Shown here: piece after piece, positions 17,319 through 25,506 of the stretch
Position numbering within the stretch: position 1 is the stretch's first letter
Layout: the number at the start of each line of letters is the position of its first letter
NCBI GenBank assembly: GCA_016234555.1
Contig: JACRBJ010000092.1
Location: forward strand, 45,557 to 109,556
Length of the DNA: 64,000 bases
Direction: 5' to 3'
Origin: Chloroflexota bacterium
GTDB lineage: Bacteria; Chloroflexota; Anaerolineae; Anaerolineales; Villigracilaceae
Made by a program: the position numbers and the translations under genes
The notes under the pieces: generated by a model
Database searches by the model: none
What the model saw: the letters and a program-made list of their open reading frames with translations, nothing else
Told to the model about the DNA's origin: nothing

Positions 17319-17340
17319 GTGCGTTTTCGTTTAGGCGGGG

Positions 17341-17464
17341 AGGCTTCGGAGAGATATTCTAAGTATATCGTAAATTAGATTTGCTGGGAGTTGGGAGTCC
17401 CATCCTCGTGCCAATGGCACGAGAGACCCTGTAGTTGCGCGTCTTATCGTCTCACGGCGAACCG
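17341..17464. other. Gene-free spacer with one perfect hairpin
   Basis: Between the leader RNA and the first motif promoter the sequence holds CTCGTGCC-AAT-GGCACGAG (17405-17423), a perfect eight-base-pair hairpin. The promoter of the minus-strand leader should lie in 17341-17390, an AT-rich stretch, but I cannot place its boxes with confidence. Confidence 0.4.
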
Positions 17465-17533
17465 ATAGGCGATTCTGCCTATTCACGAATAAGCCACGCG
17501 GCTCTTCACGCATTTCGGAAGATTCCATACAAT
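17465..17533 (+). promoter_or_regulatory. Motif promoter 1: paired 18-bp elements and -10 box
   Basis: Distal element ATAGGCGATTCTGCCTAT (17465-17482), proximal element ATAAGCCACGCGGCTCTT (17489-17506), centres 24 bp apart. The -10 box TACAAT is at 17528-17533, 30.5 bp after the proximal centre, with no good -35. The predicted transcript starts near 17540, just before the gene at 17553. Five further promoters share this geometry. Confidence 0.75.
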
Positions 17534-17552
17534 GGGATCATTCGAGGCGCTT

Positions 17553-17918
17553 ATGAATACTTCTCCGTTCTTATCTGTCAACCACACCTGTGTCGAAGCA
17601 TTGCAATGGACAAAGAAACAATTATTGCAGGCAGGCTTGCGTTCCATACAAACTTTCGACCTGCATGCCGCCCGGGCTGGATCGCACGATTGCCCATGTC
17701 CAAATCATGGGACGAGCAAATGTGATTGTCAGATGGTGGTCCTGCTGGTTTATGGAAAAGCCGCAGAACCAGTTACAGTGATTCTGCATGGCAATGATGG
17801 GCAAACCCGTCTTTCCATTGCGGACGACCCGCGTCAACGAGCAGATCCGAAATTGATCTCGTTAATTCAGCAGACGCTGGAATGCAAAGTGCCTGTTTCC
17901 ATTACATGGGCTGGATAG
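17553..17918 (+). CDS. Small protein with a CxC/His/CxC metal-binding cluster
   Basis: A 121-residue cytoplasmic protein, no named family recognised. The start at 17553 is chosen because an earlier in-frame ATG at 17532 overlaps the -10 box, and GAGGCG precedes 17553. The central segment SHDCPCPNHGTSKCDCQ supplies four Cys and one or two His (C47, C49, H52, C57, C59), a likely soft-metal site. The flanking strands (MVVLLVYG, PVTVILHGNDGQTRLSI) look like a small alpha/beta fold. It is the first gene of the copper module, controlled by motif promoter 1, so copper binding or sensing is plausible. Its stop lies within the distal element of motif promoter 2. Confidence 0.7.
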   Translation: MNTSPFLSVNHTCVEALQWTKKQLLQAGLRSIQTFDLHAARAGSHDCPCPNHGTSKCDCQMVVLLVYGKAAEPVTVILHGNDGQTRLSIADDPRQRADPKLISLIQQTLECKVPVSITWAG

Positions 17919-17983
17919 GCAATATTGCCTATATTTCGATGCGTCATATTGCGCTGTCAGGGAGGGTGGGATCTTCTTATACT
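17915..17983 (+). promoter_or_regulatory. Motif promoter 2, upstream of the multicopper oxidase gene
   Basis: Distal element ATAGGCAATATTGCCTAT (17915-17932) is a perfect palindrome overlapping the stop of the preceding gene. The proximal element ATGCGTCATATTGCGCTG is at 17939-17956, centres 24 bp apart. The -10 box TATACT is at 17978-17983, 30.5 bp from the proximal centre. Confidence 0.78.
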
Positions 17984-18016
17984 TGACGGCTACTCCAATT
18001 CTTGAGAGGAAAATTG

Positions 18017-19090
18017 ATGAAAACGAAGACAATATTTTTTGCGCTTGGTATTCTGGCGTTGATCCTCTCGGCATGCGCGTCGGCAACACAGCCAGATATT
18101 GCCATGCCCATGAATAATAACGACGCACCCATGATGACTGTAACCCCGGGCAGCATGATGGCGGAAAATCCCGAAGCTGCGCACATGATGGAGCCGATCA
18201 CTGCGCCGAACGTTCAGCCTGCCACTGAATCGACAGGCGGACACCCGCTCGAATTCCGCGAGGAAAACGGGATCAAAATATTTGATCTGACAACCAAAGC
18301 CGTTCAGTGGGAAATCCTGGATGGCGTGACTGTTACAGCTTACACCTACAACGGCACTGTGCCTGGGCCAATGATCCGCGTCACAGAAGGGGATTTGGTC
18401 CGCATCATCGTAAAGAACGAGTTGCCTGACCCGACCACCATTCACTGGCATGGAGTCGAAGTTCCCAACGCAATGGACGGTGTGCCAGGGGTCACACAAG
18501 ATCCCATCCAACCTGGTGAGACCTTTACCTATGAATTCACTGCCAAGCCTGCTGGTTCGTTCATGTATCACTCACATTTTGAAGGTGACGTGCAGGTAGG
18601 CGCTGGGTTGTATGCTCCATTCATCATCGACTCGAAGGAACCTGAAGCAAATCCGCCTGCCGTGGATAAGGTACTGATGATCTCTGAAGTACGAATGACG
18701 GATGGACAGACCTATGCCGCCATGCCAATGGGTGGAATGGAGCCCAACTACTTCACGATCAACGGCAAGTCATTCCCTGCGACGGAGACGATCACGGTCA
18801 AGAAAGGTGATCTGGTGCGCTTGCGATTAATGGGCATCGGGCAGTTCATTCATCCCATGCACTTACATGGAATGCCGTTCAAGATCACAGCCACAGACGG
18901 GCATCCCGTTCCCGAAGCAGCACAGTTGACTAAGGACACGATCAGCGTTGCACCAGGCGAACGCTACAATATTGAATTCATCGCCACTGAAACTGGACAA
19001 TGGATGCTGCACTGTCACATTTTGCACCACACTACGAATGACAATGTTGAGCCAGGCGGCTTGATGTTGATGATCAATGTTGTTGAATAA
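18017..19090 (+). CDS. Two-domain multicopper oxidase, lipoprotein
   Basis: A 357-residue exported enzyme anchored by a lipobox (LSAC, Cys20), with a Met-rich linker at residues 28-60. The copper-ligand blocks are H143-W-H145-G, Y-H185-S-H187, HPMHLHG from H279 and H332-C333-H334-ILHH. These form the trinuclear and type 1 sites of a laccase-like or nitrite-reductase-like two-domain protein, shorter than the roughly 500-residue three-domain enzymes. It probably oxidises Cu(I) or another small reductant outside the membrane. The start at 18017 follows GAGAGGA; an ATG 15 bases earlier would lengthen the signal peptide. It opens an operon with the YtkA-like lipoprotein under motif promoter 2. Confidence 0.92.
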   Translation: MKTKTIFFALGILALILSACASATQPDIAMPMNNNDAPMMTVTPGSMMAENPEAAHMMEPITAPNVQPATESTGGHPLEFREENGIKIFDLTTKAVQWEILDGVTVTAYTYNGTVPGPMIRVTEGDLVRIIVKNELPDPTTIHWHGVEVPNAMDGVPGVTQDPIQPGETFTYEFTAKPAGSFMYHSHFEGDVQVGAGLYAPFIIDSKEPEANPPAVDKVLMISEVRMTDGQTYAAMPMGGMEPNYFTINGKSFPATETITVKKGDLVRLRLMGIGQFIHPMHLHGMPFKITATDGHPVPEAAQLTKDTISVAPGERYNIEFIATETGQWMLHCHILHHTTNDNVEPGGLMLMINVVE

Positions 19091-19108
19091 TCTTATAGGA
19101 GAAATAAA

Positions 19109-19501
19109 ATGCGTAAAATGATTTTTGTAAGTATGCTCGTCGGTTTGACAGTTCTGCTCGCGGCTTGTGGAGGCTCGGCCCCGGCAGAAGAAGTTGCTTC
19201 ATCCAAAGATGTGAATATTGCCGTCGCCTCCGATCCATCCCCTGCGATGATGGGCGATGTGGAATTAATATTGACCATCACCGACAAGGATGGAAACCCC
19301 ATTGAAGGTGCTGCGGTGAATGTCTCTGCCGATCATACCGACATGAGCGGAATGGGCATGAGCGGGCTCGCCACCGATCAGGGCGGCGGAAAATATTCCA
19401 TCAAAGCCAATTTTGCCGAGAGCGGCAACTGGATGTTGACCGTAAAAGTCACCAAAGATTCGCTGGATTACAAGGAAGACATCGAACTCAAAGTTCAGTA
19501 A
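19109..19501 (+). CDS. YtkA/FixH-like lipoprotein
   Basis: A 130-residue exported lipoprotein (lipobox LLAAC). The mature part is a single immunoglobulin-like beta domain of the YtkA/FixH type: LILTITDKDGNPIEGAAVNV, then a Met/Asp-rich loop (MSGMGMSG) and a closing GNWMLTVKV strand. Such domains accompany copper proteins and cytochrome oxidase assembly, and the Met-rich loop could bind Cu(I). It lies 18 bases after the multicopper oxidase gene and is followed by a strong terminator, so the two form one unit. Confidence 0.85.
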   Translation: MRKMIFVSMLVGLTVLLAACGGSAPAEEVASSKDVNIAVASDPSPAMMGDVELILTITDKDGNPIEGAAVNVSADHTDMSGMGMSGLATDQGGGKYSIKANFAESGNWMLTVKVTKDSLDYKEDIELKVQ

Positions 19502-19513
19502 ATAACCTGAATG

Positions 19514-19553
19514 ACACGGCGTCAATATAAAAATTGACGCCGTGTTTTATTTC
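19514..19553 (+). terminator. Strong intrinsic terminator
   Basis: ACACGGCGTCAAT (19514-19526) pairs perfectly with ATTGACGCCGTGT (19533-19545) around a six-base loop, followed by TTTATTT. It closes the multicopper oxidase/YtkA unit. Confidence 0.92.
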
Positions 19554-19572
19554 CAATCAGATCAGGATGCTT

Positions 19573-20151
19573 ATGAATACAAAAACGAAACGAAAGCAAA
19601 TACAGGAACGCAATCGTAAACAAAAAATGGTCGCCAACTTCATTTGGGGCGGCATCGGAGTAGCTGTAATTGCCATACTTGGATTCGCAATCTGGCAGGG
19701 AGTAAAGCCTGCGGCGGGGCAGGCCATCCCTGTGATGGTGAGTGATCCGCATATCCCTGTGGATAGCGATCCGGGTCAGTACAACTCTGACCCGCCGACA
19801 TCGGGTCCCCATTATGCAGACGAAGCCAGGGAGGGTTTCTATGATAGTAACACCTATCAATTTCCCGCTGGCTATCTGGTTCATAATCTTGAACATGGAT
19901 ACGTCATCTTTTGGTACAACTGCGACCTTCTGGATGAATCTGGCTGTACGAATTTGAAGGAACAGATCAAAACCACAATGGATGAACTGGGCGGCACAAA
20001 ACTGATTGCCTATCCCTGGCCTTCTCTCGATGTTCCACTTGTCCTGACATCCTGGGGGCGTATGCAGCGCTTTGAATCGTTTGACTCAGAGCAAGCCAAA
20101 ACCTTCTATCGCGCCAACCTCAATAAAGCGCCTGAACCCAATGCGCCGTAG
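19573..20151 (+). CDS. DUF3105 membrane-anchored protein
   Basis: A 192-residue protein with a basic N-terminus, one membrane helix (about residues 17-40) and an extracytoplasmic DUF3105 domain. Family hallmarks are YNSDPPTSGPHY, VHNLEHGYVIFWYNC and TSWGRMQRF; the His residues of SGPHY and LEHG may bind metal. Function is not established; members often lie near copper or cytochrome genes. The start at 19573 follows AGGA at 19564-19567, and nearer upstream codons overlap the terminator. It begins a run with DUF2085, a response regulator and a sensor kinase. Confidence 0.85.
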   Translation: MNTKTKRKQIQERNRKQKMVANFIWGGIGVAVIAILGFAIWQGVKPAAGQAIPVMVSDPHIPVDSDPGQYNSDPPTSGPHYADEAREGFYDSNTYQFPAGYLVHNLEHGYVIFWYNCDLLDESGCTNLKEQIKTTMDELGGTKLIAYPWPSLDVPLVLTSWGRMQRFESFDSEQAKTFYRANLNKAPEPNAP

Positions 20152-20158
20152 GGGTTGA

Positions 20159-20860
20159 ATGTCCACCGTCATATCGCCATCGAACTCACAAAAGTCACAA
20201 TCCATTAGAGAATGGCTGTCCCGCCACTGGTTAGGAATCTTTCTCGTTTTCTACGGTCTCTGGATCTGGCTTCCTTTCTTCGCGCCTGTCTTTATGAAGA
20301 TCGGCTGGAGCAGCGCGGGAAAAGCGATATACTTTATCTACTCGTTTTTCTGCCACCAATTACCAGAGCGTTCGTTCTTTTTATTCGGCGAGAAGACCAT
20401 GTACACACTATCTGACATTCAAGCCGCATGGCAGAATACGATCAATCCAATGCTTCTGCGCCAGTTCATCGGCAACGAAGATATGGGTTGGAAGGTCGCC
20501 TGGTCTGATCGCATGATTTCGTTCTACACCAGTATTTGGGTGTTTGCACTGGCATGGTCGCCTTTTCGAAAGATAATCAAGCCGCTTTCATTTTTGGGTT
20601 TTACGCTTCTGCTCCTCCCCATCGCATTGGATGGCGGCACACACATGTTGAGCGATCTTGCTGGAATTGGACAGGGCTTTCGTGACTCAAATCAGTGGCT
20701 GACCTTGCTGACAAATCATTCCCTGCCCGTTTCATTTTACGCAGGCGACGCGTTCGGCTCATTCAACTCGCTCATACGCCTCATCACGGGACTATTGGCA
20801 GGTCTCGGCGTCGTCTGGCTGGCATTTCCATCACTGGAGGAATCCCTTGCCCAAAACTAA
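20159..20860 (+). CDS. DUF2085 integral membrane protein
   Basis: A 233-residue membrane protein with four or five helices. The DUF2085 signature is IYSFFCHQLPERSFFLFG, with the conserved Cys-His pair, followed by RMISFYTSIWVFALAWSPFRK and DGGTHMLSDLAGIG. Function is not established. The N-terminal 15-20 residues are polar and probably cytoplasmic. It starts eight bases after the DUF3105 gene and overlaps the response regulator by 14 bases, so the sensor system and this protein are made together. Confidence 0.85.
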   Translation: MSTVISPSNSQKSQSIREWLSRHWLGIFLVFYGLWIWLPFFAPVFMKIGWSSAGKAIYFIYSFFCHQLPERSFFLFGEKTMYTLSDIQAAWQNTINPMLLRQFIGNEDMGWKVAWSDRMISFYTSIWVFALAWSPFRKIIKPLSFLGFTLLLLPIALDGGTHMLSDLAGIGQGFRDSNQWLTLLTNHSLPVSFYAGDAFGSFNSLIRLITGLLAGLGVVWLAFPSLEESLAQN

Positions 20861-21506
20861 AATAAAGATCAAAGTCCTTTTGGCAGACGACCATCACATG
20901 GTGCGCGCGGGGATTCGTCAACTGCTTGAAAGCGCCGATGATATTCAAGTCATCGCTGAAGCGGGGGATGGAGAGGAGGCACAGGCATTGATCCAAAAGC
21001 ACAAACCTGATGTGGCCGTGCTGGATATTCAAATGCCCAAAGCCAGTGGCATCGAAGTCACACGCTGGGTGCGCGCCCAATTGCCAGAGATCGGCGTGTT
21101 GATCCTGACCGCATACGATGACGAACCGTATGTAATGGCTGTGCTTCAAGCGGGCGCAAACGGTTATGTACTAAAAACAGCCAGCACCGATGAACTCATC
21201 CAGGCGGTGCGCGATGTACATGAGGGCAAGTCCGCGCTTGACCCGTCCATTACGAAAAAATTGATGTCCAACCTTTTCAAAGGGTCTGAAAAAAAAGTCA
21301 TTGACCCGCTCACCGACCGCGAACTGGATGTTCTTCGTCTCACCGCAAAAGGCTTTACGAACAAAGCCATCGGCATGCAACTCCACATTAGCGACCGTAC
21401 CGTGCAAGGTCACCTGGCGCACATCTTCGCCAAACTGCAAGCCAACAGCCGCACCGAAGCGGTCATGCGCGGCGTATCCCTTGGATTGATTTCGCAAGGC
21501 GATTGA
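20847..21506 (+). CDS. NarL/FixJ-type response regulator
   Basis: A 219-residue regulator starting at a TTG codon preceded by GGAGG (six-base spacing). The receiver has LLADDHH, phospho-acceptor Asp60 in VAVLDIQMPKASG and the conserved Lys in VLKTAS. The LuxR-type helix-turn-helix is LTDRELDVLRLTAKGFTNKA followed by DRTVQGHLAHIFAKL. It pairs with the sensor kinase downstream, whose start overlaps its stop by one base. It is the only specific DNA-binding regulator inside the copper module, so it is the best local candidate to bind the 18-bp motif found at six promoters (inference). Confidence 0.94.
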   Translation: MPKTKIKIKVLLADDHHMVRAGIRQLLESADDIQVIAEAGDGEEAQALIQKHKPDVAVLDIQMPKASGIEVTRWVRAQLPEIGVLILTAYDDEPYVMAVLQAGANGYVLKTASTDELIQAVRDVHEGKSALDPSITKKLMSNLFKGSEKKVIDPLTDRELDVLRLTAKGFTNKAIGMQLHISDRTVQGHLAHIFAKLQANSRTEAVMRGVSLGLISQGD

Positions 21507-23179
21507 TGAAAACCATTTCCCCCAGGTGGCGCGGTCTCACCCAACTTTTCGCTTTCACTATTCTCCCGCTCACCCTTTTGCTGTTGCTGGTTGCCTTTGG
21601 CAGTGTCACCCTGCACGAGCGCGACATGCGTGCGCTTGTCGGCGAGCGCGATGAGCGCGCGGTGCAATCCGCCGCTGCCGCGCTTGATTCTGAATTACAT
21701 CATCGCGCCGCCACCATTTCCCTGCTTTCAAATTCAACTGATGAGTCTTTTTCCAATGCGGATTTAATATCTGACTTTGATGGTGGACTGGCTTATTTTG
21801 ATTCGAGCGGACAGTTGATCAAAAGCACGCCTCCAACTGGACTTTGGGATTGGGTTGCCCAAAACGAAACGAATCTCCCCTTCGCCGATTCAACCAACCC
21901 CGAAGCTGTTTTCTCGTCCCCGTTTCTTGATCCAACTTCCAAACAGTTTTTTGTTATCGTCTCAGTTTATTCTCCATCCCGCAACATGATCGTCGCTGGT
22001 GCATTCTCTCCCGCAGCGCTCGCATCCAAAACCTTTTCTACAGCGTATCCTGCCAGCAGTCAGGCAACGATCTTTCTGTTGGACTCTTCGCGGCGTTTGC
22101 TCTTTGTCAGTGGAACACTTGCGCCTGAGAGCCTGCCAGAAGACCATCCTGGCGTAGCCGAAGCCTTGCGCGGCGAAAGCGGCACACTATACACTCAAAT
22201 GTCACACGAAGAACATGTTGTCGCCTACAGCCCCATTCCACTGACAGGCTGGGCATTGATCACCGAAGAAGAATGGGGATATGTTGTCAGTCCATCTTTG
22301 CAATTAACTCAAATCGCTCCGCTCGTATTTGTGCCTGTCTTTATCCTTGCATTGATCGCGTTGTGGTTTGGTGCAAAACAGATCGTTCAACCTTTGCAGA
22401 AACTTGAATCCAAAGCCGCCGCGCTTGCTTGGGGCGATTTTGAATCCATCCATGAATCAGTTGGCGGGATACTGGAAGTCCAGCACCTGCAAAAAGAATT
22501 GACGGAGATGGCGCGCAAAGTACAAGCCGCACAGGCAGGATTACATGATTACATTGGCGCGATCACTTCCGCACAGGAAGAGGAACGCTTGAGGCTGGCT
22601 CGCGAATTGCACGATGAAACCATCCAGGCGGTGATCGCTTTGAAACAGCGTGTGCAGTTGTCTGGGAAGTTAGTCAGGGACCAAAACGGTAAGCGCTCAC
22701 TCCAGGAATTGGAGAGCCTTGCAGAACAGACTGTTGAGAACCTGCGACGCATCATCCGCGCATTGCGCCCCATTTATCTCGAAGACCTGGGACTTGCCAC
22801 CGCGCTCGAAATGCTGGCACGTGAGACAAAAACACTGCAGGTGGATTTTTACCGCACAGGCCAGGAAAAACGATTGGAACGTGATGTCGAATTGGCGTTA
22901 TATCGCATCGCGCAGGAAGCATTGAGCAATGTAGTACGTCACGCCAAAGCAAGCCACGTGACACTCAACATCAATTTCAGTGAGCACGAGATCAGCCTGG
23001 AAATCAGCGATGACGGCATTGGCTTCGTCATGCCCAAAGGTCCAACAGATTTCACAACGAGCGGGCACTTCGGTCTGCTTGGGATGAGAGAACGCTCCGA
23101 GTTGATCGGAGGCAGGCTTGAGGTTAAGAGCGAAGCGGGGGGCGGCACGCAGGTATCGGTTCGGCTGCCCATCGTCTAA
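21506..23179 (+). CDS. NarL-type sensor histidine kinase with extracytoplasmic sensor
   Basis: A 557-residue kinase. A membrane helix near residues 14-35 and a second near 265-290 enclose a roughly 230-residue extracytoplasmic domain that looks like a double-Cache sensor. A HAMP-like linker follows, then HisKA_3 with the phospho-acceptor His369 in LARELHDETIQAVIAL. The HATPase domain has ALYRIAQEALSNVVRHA and DDGIGF boxes. The ATG at 21506 overlaps the regulator's TGA; a TTG one codon earlier is less likely. The location suggests it senses copper, oxygen or a periplasmic redox state, but the ligand cannot be read from sequence. Confidence 0.92.
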   Translation: MKTISPRWRGLTQLFAFTILPLTLLLLLVAFGSVTLHERDMRALVGERDERAVQSAAAALDSELHHRAATISLLSNSTDESFSNADLISDFDGGLAYFDSSGQLIKSTPPTGLWDWVAQNETNLPFADSTNPEAVFSSPFLDPTSKQFFVIVSVYSPSRNMIVAGAFSPAALASKTFSTAYPASSQATIFLLDSSRRLLFVSGTLAPESLPEDHPGVAEALRGESGTLYTQMSHEEHVVAYSPIPLTGWALITEEEWGYVVSPSLQLTQIAPLVFVPVFILALIALWFGAKQIVQPLQKLESKAAALAWGDFESIHESVGGILEVQHLQKELTEMARKVQAAQAGLHDYIGAITSAQEEERLRLARELHDETIQAVIALKQRVQLSGKLVRDQNGKRSLQELESLAEQTVENLRRIIRALRPIYLEDLGLATALEMLARETKTLQVDFYRTGQEKRLERDVELALYRIAQEALSNVVRHAKASHVTLNINFSEHEISLEISDDGIGFVMPKGPTDFTTSGHFGLLGMRERSELIGGRLEVKSEAGGGTQVSVRLPIV

Positions 23180-23203
23180 ATCCAAACAAAAAACCTGTTC
23201 TTC

Positions 23204-23236
23204 AAAAATGTCATTGATTTCGATGGCATTTTTTGT
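23204..23236 (+). terminator. Intrinsic terminator after the sensor kinase
   Basis: AAAAATGTCAT pairs with ATGGCATTTTT (one G-U) around an eight-base loop and runs into a T-tract. It closes the DUF3105-to-kinase transcription unit. Confidence 0.8.
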
Positions 23237-23270
23237 TTAATAAAATCATAACCAGCGCATGACATTCATC

Positions 23271-23339
23271 ATACGCCATCTTGCTTATGACACGTTACGC
23301 CATTCCACGCTTATGAATGCGGAGGCATCCACGTAAGAT
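23271..23339 (+). promoter_or_regulatory. Motif promoter 3, upstream of the YtkA-like/polyferredoxin genes
   Basis: Distal element ATACGCCATCTTGCTTAT (23271-23288); proximal element TTACGCCATTCCACGCTT (23295-23312), centres 24 bp apart. The -10 box TAAGAT is at 23334-23339, 30.5 bp from the proximal centre. No consensus -35 is present. Confidence 0.72.
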
Positions 23340-23373
23340 TGGGCAAGTTTGCTAAAAAGGAGATATACACATC

Positions 23374-24045
23374 ATGAGCAAAAAATTGAATGGGTTGATT
23401 GCAGCATGGCTAATCGTCGCAACCTTCCTGCTGGCATTTCCAAAAACAGTATTTGCCGACGGCGGGGAAGGCGGCATTGAGCAGGAAGTGAACGGGTATC
23501 ACGTCTCACTGAACTTTGTCGAACCAGCCAGGGTCGGTGAGAATCAATTCCATATTCAGATCACGGATACGCTGGGGATGCCCGTCACGAACGCAGAAGT
23601 GGAAGTCTCTGCCATGCCTGCTGAAGGAATGTCGGAACATGGCGAATCCAGCGAAGCGGAACATGATGAAAATAGCGAAGTTGGTGTCATGACTAGTAAC
23701 TCAGGGGGGATGGATATGACAACAGAAGAACCCGCCACTGGTGTCATGAAACCGAACGAACCTGCGGGTGACGCGCATGGTGAAGAAACGCTCTCGGCAA
23801 TCCTTGAACCTTCAAATGAAGCTGGCGAATATACAGGCGAAATGCACTTTGAAAAATCAGGCGAATGGATGTTCAACGTGCGTTTCACGGTCAATGGCGA
23901 GACGACAGAAGTTGAGTTTCCATTTGAGATCGCCCGCCAACTCATCCTCAACTATGCAGTCCTGGCTGGTTTCATCGCCATCAACGTCATTGTGGTCATA
24001 ATGGCGGCTGTCCTCAAACGCCAGCCTGTTGCTGTTCGCAAATAA
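23374..24045 (+). CDS. YtkA/FixH-like exported protein with acidic Met/His linker and C-terminal anchor
   Basis: A 223-residue protein with a signal peptide (LIVATFLLAFPKTVFA) and a C-terminal membrane helix (about residues 190-213). The extracytoplasmic part is a YtkA-like beta domain (HVSLNFVEPARVGENQFHI and later GEWMFNVRFTVNG) split by an insertion rich in Glu, Met, His and Ser (AMPAEGMSEHGESSEAEHD) that could chelate copper. In FixGHI systems a small FixH protein helps insert copper into cytochrome oxidase, and this may be the counterpart. A good AAGGAG site precedes the start. The polyferredoxin gene follows 21 bases later. Confidence 0.82.
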   Translation: MSKKLNGLIAAWLIVATFLLAFPKTVFADGGEGGIEQEVNGYHVSLNFVEPARVGENQFHIQITDTLGMPVTNAEVEVSAMPAEGMSEHGESSEAEHDENSEVGVMTSNSGGMDMTTEEPATGVMKPNEPAGDAHGEETLSAILEPSNEAGEYTGEMHFEKSGEWMFNVRFTVNGETTEVEFPFEIARQLILNYAVLAGFIAINVIVVIMAAVLKRQPVAVRK

Positions 24046-24066
24046 ATTTCTTTAGAGGTGTATTCC

Positions 24067-25446
24067 ATGACAACTCCGATCAACCCGCAAAAATTATCCA
24101 TGCTGAATGGCGGAAACCTGCTCAATAACAAATATATCGACAGCTTCCTGCGCAGCCGCTGGTATCCTGGCATCATTCAATATCCCACCCTGATGATCTT
24201 TATGCTCATCATGTTTCAGTTGATCCTGGGTCCCGAAGCCGCGCACGATAACTTCGGCACCGCGCTCACATGGGTGCTGTGGTGGCCCCTCATCCCGATC
24301 ATCTTCCTGTTCCTAGGACGTTTCTGGTGCGCCATCTGTCCGTTTGCGACTATCAACGACCTCGTTCAGAAGTTCGTGGGCAACAACCGCCCTGTTCCGA
24401 AGTTCCTGAAAAAGTATGGCGTCTGGATTATTGATGCGCTCTTTATCTTCATCACCTGGAGCGATCATGTCTGGGGCGTGGTGGAAAATCCGCTGGGCTC
24501 AGGCATCCTGATGCTGACGCTCACAACGGGCGTGGTTGTCTCTGGCGCATTTTACGAACGCCGCGCTTTTTGCCGAAACGTTTGTTTTATCGGCGGTTTA
24601 TCAGGCAACTATGCCCGCAATGGCATGTTAAGCCTGCGCGGAACTCCTGAGATTTGCGCGACCTGCACAGTTGCCTCCTGCTACAAAGGTACGGATCAAT
24701 CCATGCCCTGCCCGATGTTCGAATTCCCCAAGACCATGACCTCCAGCGCCAACTGTGTAATCTGCGCGGAATGTATCAAGGGCTGCCCCAACAACTCCAT
24801 CCAATTGACCCTGCGCCCGCCCACAAAAGAATTGTGGTTCATCCGCAAGCCCAAGATCGAAGAGGCTTTCTTATCCGCAGTCATTATGGGGATTGTGTTC
24901 GTGCAGAATGTGACCATGCTCGAAGCATGGAATCCGATGCTGCGCTGGCTCGAAGAATTGGTCAACACCACCAGTTACTATGTCACCTTCAGCATTACCT
25001 TCTTGATCGCACTCAGCATCCCCGTTGGTTTGCTCGGACTTACTTCATGGATCGCAAGTAAATTCAACAAAGTCTCGCTCGTGGAAAACTTCGCCCGCTT
25101 TGGTTATGCCATCATCGCCCTGGATATGGCGGGGCACATCGCCCACAACCTGTTCCACTTGCTGGCGGAAGGCGGAGCCATCTACGTCACGGGGCTTGGC
25201 TTATTCGGTCTGGCAACACATGGCATGTCAACCGCCCTTGTGGGTATGGACGTTATTCAATTCCTGCAATTTGCTTTGATCGTGCTTGGCTTCCTCGGTT
25301 CACTTCTGACTGCGTATTACATCGCAAAGAACAACAGTGTGAGCGGAAAAGTCTGGGCGACCTTCATCCCCTACGCCGTATTGATGGTCGTTCTCACCAT
25401 AATGAATGTTGTCCTTTTCACACTTCCGATGGCAATGAGAATGTAA
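24067..25446 (+). CDS. Membrane polyferredoxin, CcoG/NapH-like
   Basis: A 459-residue membrane protein with about ten helices and a cytoplasmic iron-sulfur region. The first Cys pairs are in RFWCAICPFA and RRAFCRNVCFIGG. They are followed by CATCTVASC, SMPCPMFEFP and the ferredoxin-like NCVICAECIKGCPNNSI, enough for two [4Fe-4S] clusters. CcoG/FixG reduces Cu(II) for oxidase assembly and NapH passes quinol electrons; this protein is related in design. The long C-terminal membrane half is unlike standard CcoG. The start at 24067 follows AGAGG; a GTG three codons earlier is less likely. It lies between a FixH-like and a CcdA-like gene. Confidence 0.85.
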   Translation: MTTPINPQKLSMLNGGNLLNNKYIDSFLRSRWYPGIIQYPTLMIFMLIMFQLILGPEAAHDNFGTALTWVLWWPLIPIIFLFLGRFWCAICPFATINDLVQKFVGNNRPVPKFLKKYGVWIIDALFIFITWSDHVWGVVENPLGSGILMLTLTTGVVVSGAFYERRAFCRNVCFIGGLSGNYARNGMLSLRGTPEICATCTVASCYKGTDQSMPCPMFEFPKTMTSSANCVICAECIKGCPNNSIQLTLRPPTKELWFIRKPKIEEAFLSAVIMGIVFVQNVTMLEAWNPMLRWLEELVNTTSYYVTFSITFLIALSIPVGLLGLTSWIASKFNKVSLVENFARFGYAIIALDMAGHIAHNLFHLLAEGGAIYVTGLGLFGLATHGMSTALVGMDVIQFLQFALIVLGFLGSLLTAYYIAKNNSVSGKVWATFIPYAVLMVVLTIMNVVLFTLPMAMRM

Positions 25447-25456
25447 TTGAACATTA

Positions 25457-25490
25457 AAACCTGGGCGACGGCAATCCGCCGCCCAGGTTT
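25457..25490 (+). terminator. Strong hairpin between polyferredoxin and CcdA-like genes
   Basis: AAACCTGGGCGACGG pairs with CCGCCGCCCAGGTTT around CAAT with one mismatch. There is no U-tract, so read-through is likely and it may be a processing or stability element. Its presence argues against starting the CcdA-like protein at the upstream TTG at 25447. Confidence 0.6.
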
Positions 25491-25506
25491 CACAAAAAGA
25501 GAAAAA

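Noticed and set aside
18002..18016. Alternative ATG for the multicopper oxidase five codons upstream
   Set aside because: It overlaps the GAGAGGA ribosome site that serves the ATG at 18017.
25447..25506. TTG start that adds 20 residues to the CcdA-like protein
   Set aside because: The stretch encodes a strong 15-base-arm hairpin and no membrane helix; the ATG at 25507 is closer to the first helix.
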